In this document: positions 6,884 through 14,867 of the stretch, one piece after another
How the letters are laid out: each line of letters opens with the position of its first letter
How positions within the stretch are numbered: the first letter of the stretch is position 1
Source: JBBEAM01 sp040882845
GTDB lineage: Bacteria > Pseudomonadota > Alphaproteobacteria > Kiloniellales > DSM-21159
Assembly (NCBI GenBank): GCA_040882845.1
Contig: JBBEAM010000007.1
Location: 1-64,000, forward strand
Reading direction: 5' to 3'
Length of the DNA: 64,000 bases
The notes under the pieces: generated by a model
The model's input: only the letters and a program-made list of their open reading frames with translations
What the model was told of the DNA's origin: nothing
The model's database searches: none
Position numbers and translations under genes: made by a program

Positions 6884-8260
6884 CTACTCGGCGAAGTTTT
6901 CCTCGAGGATCAGGTCGCCCTTGGTGGCGGCACCGGAAACCCACTCGCCGATCGGCGTCTTCTCCCAGCCCGAGGAGAAGTTCTTGGCGGTGATCCACCA
7001 GAGGTACCACTCGCCGCTGTCCTCATCCTTGAGCGGCGTGGCGAACTTGAACTCCCGCCAGGCGTAGTTCCAGGTGGTCTCGGTCCCAGACAGGGTGATT
7101 TCGCCGGAGAGGCTGAGGTCGACATCCTTGATTTCTGCGCGGCTGACCGTCTTCTGGCGCTCGACCACTTCCTTCGTGGTCAGCACCACGGGGCCGTGGG
7201 TGCCGAAGCCGTAGCTCGGCTCGGCGAGAACCTCCTCGGCGATGGCGATCAACTCGGCATCCTCGCTCTGCGGCTCGGGCAGGTGCGAATCGCCGAGGGC
7301 CTGCACCCTGTTGCCCGCGTAGCTTTGGCGCAGGGCGTGGATTTCCTCGATCCGGGCGACGGTGGTGGCGCCCGGCTCCTGGCCGAAGGCGCGCTGATAG
7401 GCGGCGGCGGATTCGGCCAGGGCGAGCTGCCGGTCCAACTCGGCATAGATTTCCGCCTCGGCGCCTTCCTTGAGGAAAGCGTTGGCGCGGTCCTGCGGGT
7501 CCTCAGGATCGAGCTCCCGGTAGTACTGGAGTTCGCGGTCCTGGGCCTCGAAGCGGGTCTTCAGGGCCGCGAGGGTCTCGGCGACCGCCGCGTCGACCTC
7601 GGCCAGGGTCTCGCCGGCGAAGCGGTAAAGGCGGTCGAGGTCGTGGCGGTCATAGGGCGCGCCCTGCTGTACAGTGCCTGGGTTGTCCGGCAGGTGGGCG
7701 TGCGGGGCGATGCGTTCCAGCTCCTCGGCCGCGGCCTGGGCTGTCCGCTTCGCCGTAGCGGCGGTCTCGACCCAGGCGCGCGCCTCCGCGTCCTCGAAGG
7801 GCGCCGGCAGCCATTGCGGCGCCCGGTTGTCGCGCAGATCCCGCTCGATGCCGGCAAGGATTTCCTGCACATCGCCTAGTTCGCCTGTCTGCTTGGCGGC
7901 TTCGGCGATCCCGAAGGCGACCATGTTGTTCAGCTCCGCCAGCTTGGCGGCGGCGGCCTGGACGTCCGGGTCGTCGACCTGAGGGTAGCGCTCCAGGGCA
8001 CTGCGGAACTGTTCGGCCTTGTCGCGCCAGCGCTGCACGTAGGCAGGGTCCTGGAAGGGCGCGACCCCGCCCTGGTTCAGGGTCTGCATGGAGCTTTCCA
8101 TGTCGCGGACCAGACGCTGAACCTGAACCCGCTCGCCCGACACCAGCGGCCGGACTTCCTCCGCCAAGAGAATCGTCTGCGCCGTTGCCGGGACGGCCAG
8201 TGCCACGCCGAGGGCGCACACAGCCGCAAGACCGCCGAGAAGTGCCGCAAGTCGTCGCAT
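6884..8260 (-). CDS. Secreted helical protein of unknown function
   Basis: 458 aa. The frame is open for another 110 codons upstream, but the start at 8260 gives a typical signal peptide (RRLAALLGG...PATAQ), while the extension is Arg/Ser-rich and overlaps the divergent aldolase gene. The body (about 35-330) is acidic and strongly helical, rich in Ala, Glu and Arg with heptad-like runs. The last 100 residues look like a beta domain with several Trp (ETTWNYAW, GEWYLWW). No catalytic motif was seen. It is convergent with the C39 gene cluster, so probably not part of that operon. Family not recognised. Confidence 0.65.
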   Translation of the reverse strand: MRRLAALLGGLAAVCALGVALAVPATAQTILLAEEVRPLVSGERVQVQRLVRDMESSMQTLNQGGVAPFQDPAYVQRWRDKAEQFRSALERYPQVDDPDVQAAAAKLAELNNMVAFGIAEAAKQTGELGDVQEILAGIERDLRDNRAPQWLPAPFEDAEARAWVETAATAKRTAQAAAEELERIAPHAHLPDNPGTVQQGAPYDRHDLDRLYRFAGETLAEVDAAVAETLAALKTRFEAQDRELQYYRELDPEDPQDRANAFLKEGAEAEIYAELDRQLALAESAAAYQRAFGQEPGATTVARIEEIHALRQSYAGNRVQALGDSHLPEPQSEDAELIAIAEEVLAEPSYGFGTHGPVVLTTKEVVERQKTVSRAEIKDVDLSLSGEITLSGTETTWNYAWREFKFATPLKDEDSGEWYLWWITAKNFSSGWEKTPIGEWVSGAATKGDLILEENFAE

Positions 8261-8408
8261 CTGTCCGCCCTGTTTTGAATCGCTGGAGACCCAAGAATAT
8301 CCGAGCTTGGCGCGCTTTTGCCACGAGAGATCGCCGAATCCGGCCCGAATCCGCAAGAATCCCTGTAGTCTCACCAGGATTTTTCTCGCAAGGGAGCGTT
8401 CCACGGCG

Positions 8409-9131
8409 ATGAGCGAAAGATTGAACCGCGCGGAGGCGATCGAGCAGCTGGTGATCGCCAACCGGATTCTTGCCCATGAAGGCGTGATCGACGTCTTCGG
8501 CCACGTCAGTCTGCGCCACCCCGAAGACCCGGAGCGCTTCCTGCTGTCCTGCGGGCGCAGCCCCAGCCTGGTGACCCGCGACGACATCATGGAGTTCGAT
8601 CTCGATGGGCGGGAAACCTCGGACAGCGGCCTGCGGCCCTATGCCGAGCGCTTCATCCATGCCGCGGTCTACAAGACCCGGCCCGACGTCGGCGGCGTGT
8701 CGCATCACCACGCCAAGGCGATTCTGCCCTTCACCGCCTCGGAGATGCCGCTGCGGCCGGTCAACCACACCGGCGCGGTGATCGGCGCCGAGGTGCCGCG
8801 CTGGGACAGCCAAGAGGCTTTCGGAGACACCAACATGCTGGTCGCCAGCCCGCCCATGGGCGCTGCCGTCGCCGAGGCGCTGGGCGAGGGGCGCTGCCTG
8901 CTTCTGCGCGGCCATGGCGCGGTCTGCGCCGCGGAAAGCGTCATGGCCGTGGTCTTCGTGTCGGTCTACATGAAGGAGAACGCCGAAGTGCAGCTCGCCA
9001 CCCACGCGCTGGGCGAGATCGCCTACCTCAGGCCCGGCGAGATCGAGCTCGCCGACAAGCTGCAGATGAGCCCGATGCCGATGCGCCGTGCCTGGGAATA
9101 CTGGAAGGCGCGGGCGGGCTACCCCGGCTAG
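8409..9131 (+). CDS. Class II aldolase/adducin family protein
   Basis: 240 aa from the ATG at 8409. An open extension to 8307 is Arg/Pro-rich and not conserved-looking. Class II aldolase features are visible: an N-terminal IDVFGHVSLR segment, the SHHHAKA zinc-ligand cluster, and a later LLLRGHGAV histidine. Family members (fuculose- or ribulose-phosphate aldolases and relatives) cleave or epimerise sugar phosphates with a divalent metal. This branch usually lacks an assigned substrate. The divergent start lies 148 bases from the secreted protein at 8260. Its stop overlaps that of the Band-7 gene in a CTAG tetranucleotide. Confidence 0.85.
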   Translation: MSERLNRAEAIEQLVIANRILAHEGVIDVFGHVSLRHPEDPERFLLSCGRSPSLVTRDDIMEFDLDGRETSDSGLRPYAERFIHAAVYKTRPDVGGVSHHHAKAILPFTASEMPLRPVNHTGAVIGAEVPRWDSQEAFGDTNMLVASPPMGAAVAEALGEGRCLLLRGHGAVCAAESVMAVVFVSVYMKENAEVQLATHALGEIAYLRPGEIELADKLQMSPMPMRRAWEYWKARAGYPG

Positions 9132-10096
9132 ATCTCGCCTTTGCTATCGGGAAGAGGGGTACGGCGTGGAAGAGGCGCCGGAGCTGGCGGATCGTCCGCG
9201 CCGAGCTGCCCGGCTACCTTGACCGCCGCCACCGTGCTGGCCAGCGCCGTGGCGCCGCCCTGCATATCGACGATCACCATGTTGCCGTGTACCGCGGCGG
9301 TATCCAGGGTATCCAGGCGGTTGGTGTCCATCAGCAGGCTGAGCGCCTGCTCCGCGCTGAGTCCGGAGCCGCGCATCTCCTGCATCGCCTCCTTCAGGCC
9401 GAGAGCGATGGCGCGGCGCATGTCGGCGACGCCCTCGCCCTGCAGGCGCTTGCTCTCCTTCTCCGCCTTGGCGACCCCGACCAGCTCGATGCGCCTGGCC
9501 TCGGCGATGTTCTCGGCGGCTTCCTTCTCGCGGATCGAGGCGATCACCCGGTTGAAGGCCTGGCGCACCTCGGCGCTCGGCTGCGGCTCGTCGACCAGCA
9601 CGTTCTCGATGTTGTAGCCGAAGCGGTTGAAGCTCTCCGACAGCGACTGCGCGACCGAGGTCTCGATGCCGTCGCGGTTGGCGTAGAGGTCGGCCATGTC
9701 CATGCTTGAGGCGGTCTGGCGCACGTTGTTGAGCACGTAGGAGGTGATCTGAATTTCCGGGTTCTCCAGCTCGTAGAAGGCGGCGACGGCGCCCTGTTTC
9801 TCCGGGCTGGCGCGGTATTGCACGGTGACCGGCAGCTCCATGAAGGCGTTGTCCTTGGTCTTGACCGACACGTTGGCCTTGATCTCCTGGAGCTGCAGGT
9901 TGATCCGCCCGACCACCAGGGTGATCGGCCAGGGCAGCTTGAAATGCAGTCCGGGGAAACGGGCCCCGCGCGCCGGCTTGCCGAAGGTCTCCAGGATCGC
10001 GGCGGTCTTGCCGCGCACGATGAAGACGCAGCTGATCAGCCAGACGGCCAGGATCAGGTAGAGGGCGATTTCCGCGATGGCGAAGAGGTCGGGCAT
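9128..10096 (-). CDS. SPFH/Band 7 (stomatin/prohibitin-like) membrane protein
   Basis: 322 aa. One N-terminal transmembrane segment (about 5-27) is followed by the Band 7 domain (about 25-200, with FPGLHFKLPWP and NAFMELPVTVQY). A charged Glu/Ala/Arg-rich helix follows (about 190-245, IREKEAAENIAEARR), then a Pro-rich tail. Proteins of this family oligomerise as membrane scaffolds and often stabilise proteases or channels in microdomains. No NfeD partner is adjacent, so its client cannot be told. The gene stands alone on its strand. Confidence 0.88.
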   Translation of the reverse strand: MPDLFAIAEIALYLILAVWLISCVFIVRGKTAAILETFGKPARGARFPGLHFKLPWPITLVVGRINLQLQEIKANVSVKTKDNAFMELPVTVQYRASPEKQGAVAAFYELENPEIQITSYVLNNVRQTASSMDMADLYANRDGIETSVAQSLSESFNRFGYNIENVLVDEPQPSAEVRQAFNRVIASIREKEAAENIAEARRIELVGVAKAEKESKRLQGEGVADMRRAIALGLKEAMQEMRGSGLSAEQALSLLMDTNRLDTLDTAAVHGNMVIVDMQGGATALASTVAAVKVAGQLGADDPPAPAPLPRRTPLPDSKGEI

Positions 10097-10410
10097 GTAG
10101 GGCCTCTGGGTGCTGCGTTTCTAGCTATCCTTGAAGTTTAGCCGAGGGGCGTTGATGGCAGAAGGAAAACAGCGCCGCGTCAGTGGGAAATCCGGCCGGC
10201 TGAGAGAGAGCTGTGACCGCAGGAACTTTCGCCATAGCAATGCGTTAGATGGGTACAGCTGCCAGCTTCGACCTGCGGTGTTTTCGAGCCCTGGCACGCC
10301 GAACGGTTGTGACGCCCGCACCGCGCAAGCAGGTCCAAGCGAGGTGAAGCAGAGGGGAGAAATGCTCCCGCCGGGCGTTACACGACGCTCAAACGCATGG
10401 AGTAACGAAG
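10097..10410 (+). other. Intergenic region upstream of csbD-family gene
   Basis: Holds the EcfG-type promoter listed separately and a leader of roughly 155 bases. A small hairpin (GGGAG-aaatg-CTCCC, 10355-10369) lies in the leader. A 101-codon frame through here runs into the csbD start in another frame and looks spurious. Confidence 0.5.
10222..10246 (+). promoter_or_regulatory. EcfG (general stress sigma factor) type promoter
   Basis: GGAAC at 10222-10226, a 16-base spacer, and CGTT at 10243-10246. This matches the alphaproteobacterial EcfG consensus GGAAC-N16/17-CGTT. It sits upstream of a CsbD-family stress gene, a typical member of the general stress regulon. The long leader to the ATG at 10411 is unusual but not disqualifying. 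Confidence 0.72.
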
Positions 10411-10611
10411 ATGAATTGGGATCGTATCAAAGGTAACTGGAAGCAGTTCCGCGGCAAGGTTCAGGAGCAGTGGGGCGAACTGACCGACGACGAACTCGAC
10501 CAGATCGAGGGCAATCGCGATCAGCTGGTCGGTAAGGTCCAGGAGCGCTATAGCGTGGCCCGCGACGAGGCCGAGCGCCAGGTCAAGGACTGGGAGCGCG
10601 GCCAGTCGTAA
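10411..10611 (+). CDS. CsbD family stress-response protein
   Basis: 66 aa. The whole protein is the CsbD domain: it opens MNWDRIKGNWKQFRG, has the repeat-like KVQEQWGELTDDEL and a charged C-terminus. Members are small, abundant, hydrophilic proteins induced in stationary phase and general stress. The molecular role is not settled. The upstream EcfG-type promoter and downstream intrinsic terminator make this a complete single-gene unit. Confidence 0.93.
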   Translation: MNWDRIKGNWKQFRGKVQEQWGELTDDELDQIEGNRDQLVGKVQERYSVARDEAERQVKDWERGQS

Positions 10612-10650
10612 GAACTGCGTTCCTTCGTAGAGGGGAGCGCACCAGAGGGC

Positions 10651-10684
10651 GGCCCGGCTCCGGCCGAGCCGTCCTTATTTTTCG
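10651..10684 (+). terminator. Rho-independent terminator of the csbD-family gene
   Basis: CGGCTC (10655-10660) pairs with GAGCCG (10666-10671) around CGGCC, followed by TCCTTATTTTTC. It ends the plus-strand unit just before the convergent gene stop at 10691. Confidence 0.8.
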
Positions 10685-10690
10685 TGCCTG

Positions 10691-11137
10691 CTAGAAAGTG
10701 ATGCCGAGTCCGACGCTGCCCTGCACGTCCTCGACGGTGGCATCGCCGAAATAGGTGACGTGGGCGGAAACCGAAACCCCCGGCCCGACTTCTGCGATCA
10801 CCGCGGCGGCAACGTCGACGCTGGATTCCTTGACCGTGCTTTCAAGCTCGATGCCGGTGAAGGGCAAGGGGATTGCGCTGTCCTTGAGAACCTCCTGAGT
10901 GACCCAGCCTAGAAGAGTGCTGGAATCGCTGCCGTCGGCGCGCAGACTGCCCGGCAGCAAGAGCTTGAGCACATCGTAATCTCCGCCTGCCAGCGGTGCG
11001 CAGGAAACCGGATCCGGAACGCGGTTGTAGGGTCCCAGACAGGCGGCATACGCCGATTCCGGCGAGAGCGTGAGCGGCGTACTTCCGCTCAGCAGGACGA
11101 AGGTAAAGGCCGCTGCGGCGGTGAGCCGGTTCTGCAT
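10691..11137 (-). CDS. Exported 148-aa protein resembling a miniature of the neighbouring autotransporter
   Basis: A signal peptide (about 1-31, AYAAC) leads to a short N-terminal segment with two Cys (CLGPYN...VSCAPLAGG). This recalls the start of the mature 1020-aa autotransporter next door (VCAGATT...SISCTG). The last 40 residues (GVSVSAHVTYFGD...GSVGLGITF) align by eye with that protein's final barrel strands (GVAVSAGVTYTGG...GTLGIGLRF), including the terminal Phe. Between them are about 70 unrelated residues, so the passenger and most of the barrel are absent. It may be an internal-deletion paralogue, decayed or repurposed. A one- or two-strand remnant could not form a pore alone. Confidence 0.6.
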   Translation of the reverse strand: MQNRLTAAAAFTFVLLSGSTPLTLSPESAYAACLGPYNRVPDPVSCAPLAGGDYDVLKLLLPGSLRADGSDSSTLLGWVTQEVLKDSAIPLPFTGIELESTVKESSVDVAAAVIAEVGPGVSVSAHVTYFGDATVEDVQGSVGLGITF

Positions 11138-11446
11138 CTGCGCTGTCCCCCGATAAGGATCGCCGCCACGGCGGCGAGAGCGCGGGCTGGGCCCGCAAAA
11201 AGCTCATTTCTTCCAGATCGCCATGGCTGTGGCCGAAAGCGGCCCACGCCTGAGGCCCATCACAGCAATGTCACAGCCATAGTAAGAGGAATTCTGGGCG
11301 GTACAAGTAAAGTTTTGTTTAATTCTCAAGAAAAGGGGATATTTTCCTGATACTAGGACAATAAAATAAATGAAGACTAATTTTATTGTTTGTAATCCTA
11401 GGGCTTATTCTATTTTTCTTCGGTTTTCTTTTTGCTGAATAGAAAA
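11138..11446. other. Intergenic region between the mini-autotransporter and the autotransporter, AT-rich at 11280-11446
   Basis: No gene seen. The AT-rich half holds a perfect 10-bp inverted repeat (listed separately) and a second weaker one (GAAAAGGGGATATTTTC region near 11338). It should contain the promoter of the 148-aa gene, read on the minus strand, but I cannot fix -35/-10 boxes. Confidence 0.4.
11358..11389. repeat. AT-rich perfect inverted repeat
   Basis: ACAATAAAAT (11358-11367) and ATTTTATTGT (11380-11389) are perfect complements separated by 12 bases. Outer CTAGGA/TCCTAG arms (11353-11358 and 11397-11402) extend the symmetry with interruption. It lies upstream of the 148-aa gene. 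A regulator-binding site or RNA hairpin is possible. There is no GC-rich stem, so it is not a standard terminator. Confidence 0.5.
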
Positions 11447-11474
11447 AGGGCGGCTGGATCTCTCCAGCCGCCCT
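11442..11474 (-). terminator. Intrinsic terminator of the autotransporter gene
   Basis: AGGGCGGCTGG (11447-11457) and CCAGCCGCCCT (11464-11474) form a perfect 11-bp stem with a 6-base loop. On the minus strand it is followed by TTTTTC. It lies 24 bases past the stop at 11498. Confidence 0.92.
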
Positions 11475-11497
11475 GGTTGGATATCCCGGCAGGGATC

Positions 11498-14400
11498 TTA
11501 GAAGCGCAGGCCGATGCCGAGGGTGCCCTGGATCGCGTCGATGCGCTCGCCGCCGGTGTAGGTGACCCCGGCCGAGACCGCGACGCCGCCGTCGAAGACC
11601 GCGGCGATGCCGCCGCCGACGTCGAAGGAGGTGCCGCCCATGTCGCTTTCGAAATTCACCGTGGTGAACTGGATTTCGTTGTCGCCCATGAACTCGTGGC
11701 TGACGCCGGCTTCGACGAAGGGCGAGAAGCGTCCGCCCTGGCCGGTTTCCCAGTCGCCCGAAAGGCGCAGGCCGAGACGGCCCTGCAGGGAGTCCTCGGC
11801 TTCCTCGTCGACGGAGACCCCACCGAAGCTGAAGTCGTCATGGTCGACATGGACCCAGGTCAGGCCGGCGTTGGGCTCGATCGAGACGTGCTCGCCCAGG
11901 GCGATGCCGTAGCCGGTCTTGACCGCGCCGGCGGCCAGCCAGCCGTCATAGTCCTTCGAGGCCCCTCCAGAGGAGGCGTCGAAGTCGAGCCAGCCGCCCT
12001 TGATCACGCCGTCGATGTAGAAACCGCCGTCGATGTAGGCGGCATAGGCGCCCAGGGTGTAGCTGTCGATGTCGCCATCGGCGCCATCGAAGTCGATATC
12101 GCTGGTGGCATAACCGCCGACCAGGCCGAGATAGAGGTTCTCGGCAACCTTGCCGTCGATACCGAGCTGTCCGCCCCAGGTGGTCTGGTCGAATTCTTCG
12201 ACGCCCTTGGGGTCGAGCGTGGCGTCGCGGCCGAATCCCTCGATCCAGACGCCGACGCCATGGCCGTGACGCATGCCGCCGGAGCCGCTATCGGACCCTG
12301 CCAGCAGGCTGGCCAGCTGGGTATCGCCGGCCTGGGCCATCTGTGCCGCGGAGCCGCCCTCGTAGAGACGCAGGCTCTGCACCCGGTTGTGGGCGATGCC
12401 GATGTCGCTGCGCACCTGGTCCTGGGCCGCCGAGAGCATGTTGGCCAGAGCCTGGCCGGCGTCGTAGCCGGCTGGCGAGAGATCGGTCGACTGCAGATAC
12501 CAGTTGTTGTCGCTCTCCAGGTTCAGCTCGTAGGTGAAGAAGCCGACGTCGATCGGCCCGTCCTGCAGCGCGAAGTCGTCGCCGTCGGTGCTGCCGGCGC
12601 TGACGTCGACCAGCAGGATGCCGTTGCCCGGCCCGTCGCCGGTGAACTGCGGGGTGCCGCCGCCGAAGTCGGTGACCTGCACCGTCGTGACGTCGCTGAC
12701 GGTGCCGGTGATCACCAGCATGTCGCTGGGCGAGCCCGAGGCGCCGATCACCGTATCGAGCATCAGCACGCCGCCACCGTCGTAGTTGCCTGTGAAGGTC
12801 AGGGTCCCAATCGTACCGGGGCCAGCCGGCGTGATCGTGCCGTCGTTGTCGACATCGCCGATCACCTCGCCGGTGCCCGACAACGTGCCCAGCGGGGCGA
12901 TGAAGGTATCGGCGGTCAGTATAGCGTTCAGCTCGAAGATGCCGTTGTCGATCGAGGCCCCCTCGCTGAAGGCCGCGTTGGTGGTCCAGATCCAGGCGCC
13001 GGTGCCCTGCTTGGTCAGCAGCTCGAAGTTCTGCTGGGTGATGGTGCCGTCGAACAGGCCGCTGCCGCTGCCGTCGAGGATCAGGTTGTCCATCCCACCG
13101 GCCTCGCCGTCGAGGGTTGCGCCGGCGTCGGCCGTCACAGTGTCGAACAGCGTCACGCTATCGTCGCCGCCGCCTCCCAGCACCATCGAGGTGGCGTTCA
13201 GGTGCGTTGTGCCGGCCAGCGTGATCCCATCGTTGTCGACGCCGCCGTCGACCAGACCCATACCGAGGCTGCCGACGAAGGAATCCGTAATCGTGATGAC
13301 GTCCTCGCCGGCATTGCCCTCCACGGTGCCGCTGCCGGTCGCGTTCTGGCCAATGACGCTGCCGTTGGCGATCGTGATCAGATCGTTTTCGCTGCCGCCC
13401 CTGACCACGGCGGAGCCGTCCTGTCCGAGCGTCGAGGCATCGATCAGGATCGTATCCTCGCCGGAGTTGCCGGTGACCTCGGCATCGCCGCCCGAGTTCT
13501 GGCCGAGCACGCTGCCGTTGAGGATGTTGATGGTATCGTTGTCGTCGCCGCCGCGGACGATGCCAGCGCCCTCCTGGCCGAGGACGGAGGCATTGAAGAC
13601 GATCGTATCCTCGCCGGCGTTGCCGGTGATCGTCCCGCTGCCGGTCGATAGCTGGCCGACGACGCTGCCGTCGAAGATGTTGATAAAGTCGTTGCCATCG
13701 CCGCCGAGCGCAACGCCCGCGCCAGCGCGGCCGAGGATCGAGGTGTTGATGTTGATCTGATCGTCGCCGCCATTGCCCTCAAGCGTGCCGCTGGCGCCGA
13801 CATCGTTGCCCACGATGCTGCCTTCGCGCACTCGGATTTCGTCGTTGTCGTCGCCACCCTGGACCAGCGCGGTTCCTGCCCGGCCGAGGAAAGCCGCATC
13901 GAAGGCGATGAGGTCTTCGCCGGCGCCGCCAAGAATGGTGCCGCTGCCGCCGGCGCCCTGGCCGACGTTGCTGCCGTTGCGCACGCGGATGGTGTCGTTG
14001 TCGTCGCCGCCGTCGATCAGGCCGACGCCATCGCGGCCGACGTCGGAATCGTCGACCACGATGAGGTCTTCACCACCCATACCGAGCAGGGTGCCGCTGC
14101 CGGTGGCCGCCTGACCCAGGCGGCTGCGGTTGAGCAGCCTGATCTCATCGCTGCCGGCGCCGCCGTCGATGAGAGCGGCGCCCTGCCGGCCGATCCCGGC
14201 ATTGTCGATCACGAAGAGGTCGAAGCCGCTGTTGCCGTTGAGGGTGGCGCTGTCGCCGGCGCCGAAGCCGAGGAAGGCGCCGGCATCGACGTTGAAGCTG
14301 TCGTTGTCGGGACCGCCGCTGATGGTCGCATCGCCGCCGTCGCCCAGGCGAGCGCCGGCTTCCACGGTCACCGAGTCCTCGCCCCCCAAGGTATCGATGG

Positions 14401-14560
14401 TGACGTTGTTGCCGTTGCCGGTGCAACTGATGCTGTCAGCCCCGGCGGTCGTCGCACCGGCGCAGACCGCCAATGCAGGGGCGGGATTGAACGCCAAGAC
14501 AGCGCCGCCGAGAAGAAGACCGAATCCGACGGATGTCGAGCCGAGAAGTTGCTTGCGCAT
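11498..14560 (-). CDS. Type Va autotransporter with 51-residue repeats
   Basis: 1020 aa. A signal peptide (about 1-31) is followed by a passenger (about 32-740) and a C-terminal autotransporter barrel (about 755-1020, GVGVWIEGFGRD onward) ending in Phe. Residues about 80-470 hold eight repeats on an exact 51-residue spacing, each with a GG(D)DND(T)I(R)V(R)NGS strand-turn and a second G(A)GEDLI turn. These are Asp/Asn-Gly-rich, beta-helix-like and possibly calcium-binding, though not the classical RTX nonapeptide. A non-repetitive beta region follows (LDGEAGGMDNLILDGS). It is expected to be displayed on the cell surface as an adhesin-like protein. The substrate is unknown. A strong terminator follows. 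Confidence 0.88.
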   Translation of the reverse strand: MRKQLLGSTSVGFGLLLGGAVLAFNPAPALAVCAGATTAGADSISCTGNGNNVTIDTLGGEDSVTVEAGARLGDGGDATISGGPDNDSFNVDAGAFLGFGAGDSATLNGNSGFDLFVIDNAGIGRQGAALIDGGAGSDEIRLLNRSRLGQAATGSGTLLGMGGEDLIVVDDSDVGRDGVGLIDGGDDNDTIRVRNGSNVGQGAGGSGTILGGAGEDLIAFDAAFLGRAGTALVQGGDDNDEIRVREGSIVGNDVGASGTLEGNGGDDQININTSILGRAGAGVALGGDGNDFINIFDGSVVGQLSTGSGTITGNAGEDTIVFNASVLGQEGAGIVRGGDDNDTINILNGSVLGQNSGGDAEVTGNSGEDTILIDASTLGQDGSAVVRGGSENDLITIANGSVIGQNATGSGTVEGNAGEDVITITDSFVGSLGMGLVDGGVDNDGITLAGTTHLNATSMVLGGGGDDSVTLFDTVTADAGATLDGEAGGMDNLILDGSGSGLFDGTITQQNFELLTKQGTGAWIWTTNAAFSEGASIDNGIFELNAILTADTFIAPLGTLSGTGEVIGDVDNDGTITPAGPGTIGTLTFTGNYDGGGVLMLDTVIGASGSPSDMLVITGTVSDVTTVQVTDFGGGTPQFTGDGPGNGILLVDVSAGSTDGDDFALQDGPIDVGFFTYELNLESDNNWYLQSTDLSPAGYDAGQALANMLSAAQDQVRSDIGIAHNRVQSLRLYEGGSAAQMAQAGDTQLASLLAGSDSGSGGMRHGHGVGVWIEGFGRDATLDPKGVEEFDQTTWGGQLGIDGKVAENLYLGLVGGYATSDIDFDGADGDIDSYTLGAYAAYIDGGFYIDGVIKGGWLDFDASSGGASKDYDGWLAAGAVKTGYGIALGEHVSIEPNAGLTWVHVDHDDFSFGGVSVDEEAEDSLQGRLGLRLSGDWETGQGGRFSPFVEAGVSHEFMGDNEIQFTTVNFESDMGGTSFDVGGGIAAVFDGGVAVSAGVTYTGGERIDAIQGTLGIGLRF
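13151..14323 (-). repeat. Tandem 153-bp (51-residue) repeats in the autotransporter passenger
   Basis: The GG-x-x-(N/S)D core recurs at protein positions about 82, 133, 184, 235, 286, 337, 388 and 439, a constant 51-residue step with no indels. Between cores a second turn motif (GNAGEDTI-type) recurs. DNA copies have diverged, so it is an old protein repeat rather than a recent slippage array. Confidence 0.8.
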
Positions 14561-14867
14561 ACGGACAAACCCCCAAATGCTATGCCGCTCACAGCGACAG
14601 GTGCGCCTAGCGTAGGCGAGATACTAACGGGAAGGGCCCTGAGCTTCGTGGGCCGCAGCTCCCCACGTCTCAATCGGCGAAAAGGACCGAAAAACTTCGC
14701 CTTTGCCGATAATCTTTCTCAAGCCGACTTATCCACGAAGCGTATTTCAGTCACAAGGTGTTTTCTCAGGAGAATGTTAAGAAATTTAAAGGTGTAGCAG
14801 ACTTGCCACATGCCATAACCTGGTTCGAAAGTGCCTCGGAGAAGCGGCGCCGGCCGCGAGGATACCC
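14561..14867. other. Divergent intergenic region between autotransporter and methyltransferase
   Basis: About 307 bases serving two divergent genes. AT content rises at 14690-14800. One near-consensus DnaA box (TTATCCACG, 14729-14737) is present without companions, so it is not taken as an origin. No clear promoter boxes. Confidence 0.4.

Noticed and set aside
11432..13651. 739-aa plus-strand open frame
   Set aside because: Antisense shadow of the repeat-rich autotransporter gene, whose signal peptide, barrel and terminator support the minus strand.
14729..14737. DnaA-box-like TTATCCACG
   Set aside because: A single copy without AT-rich unwinding element or neighbouring replication genes, so not an origin.
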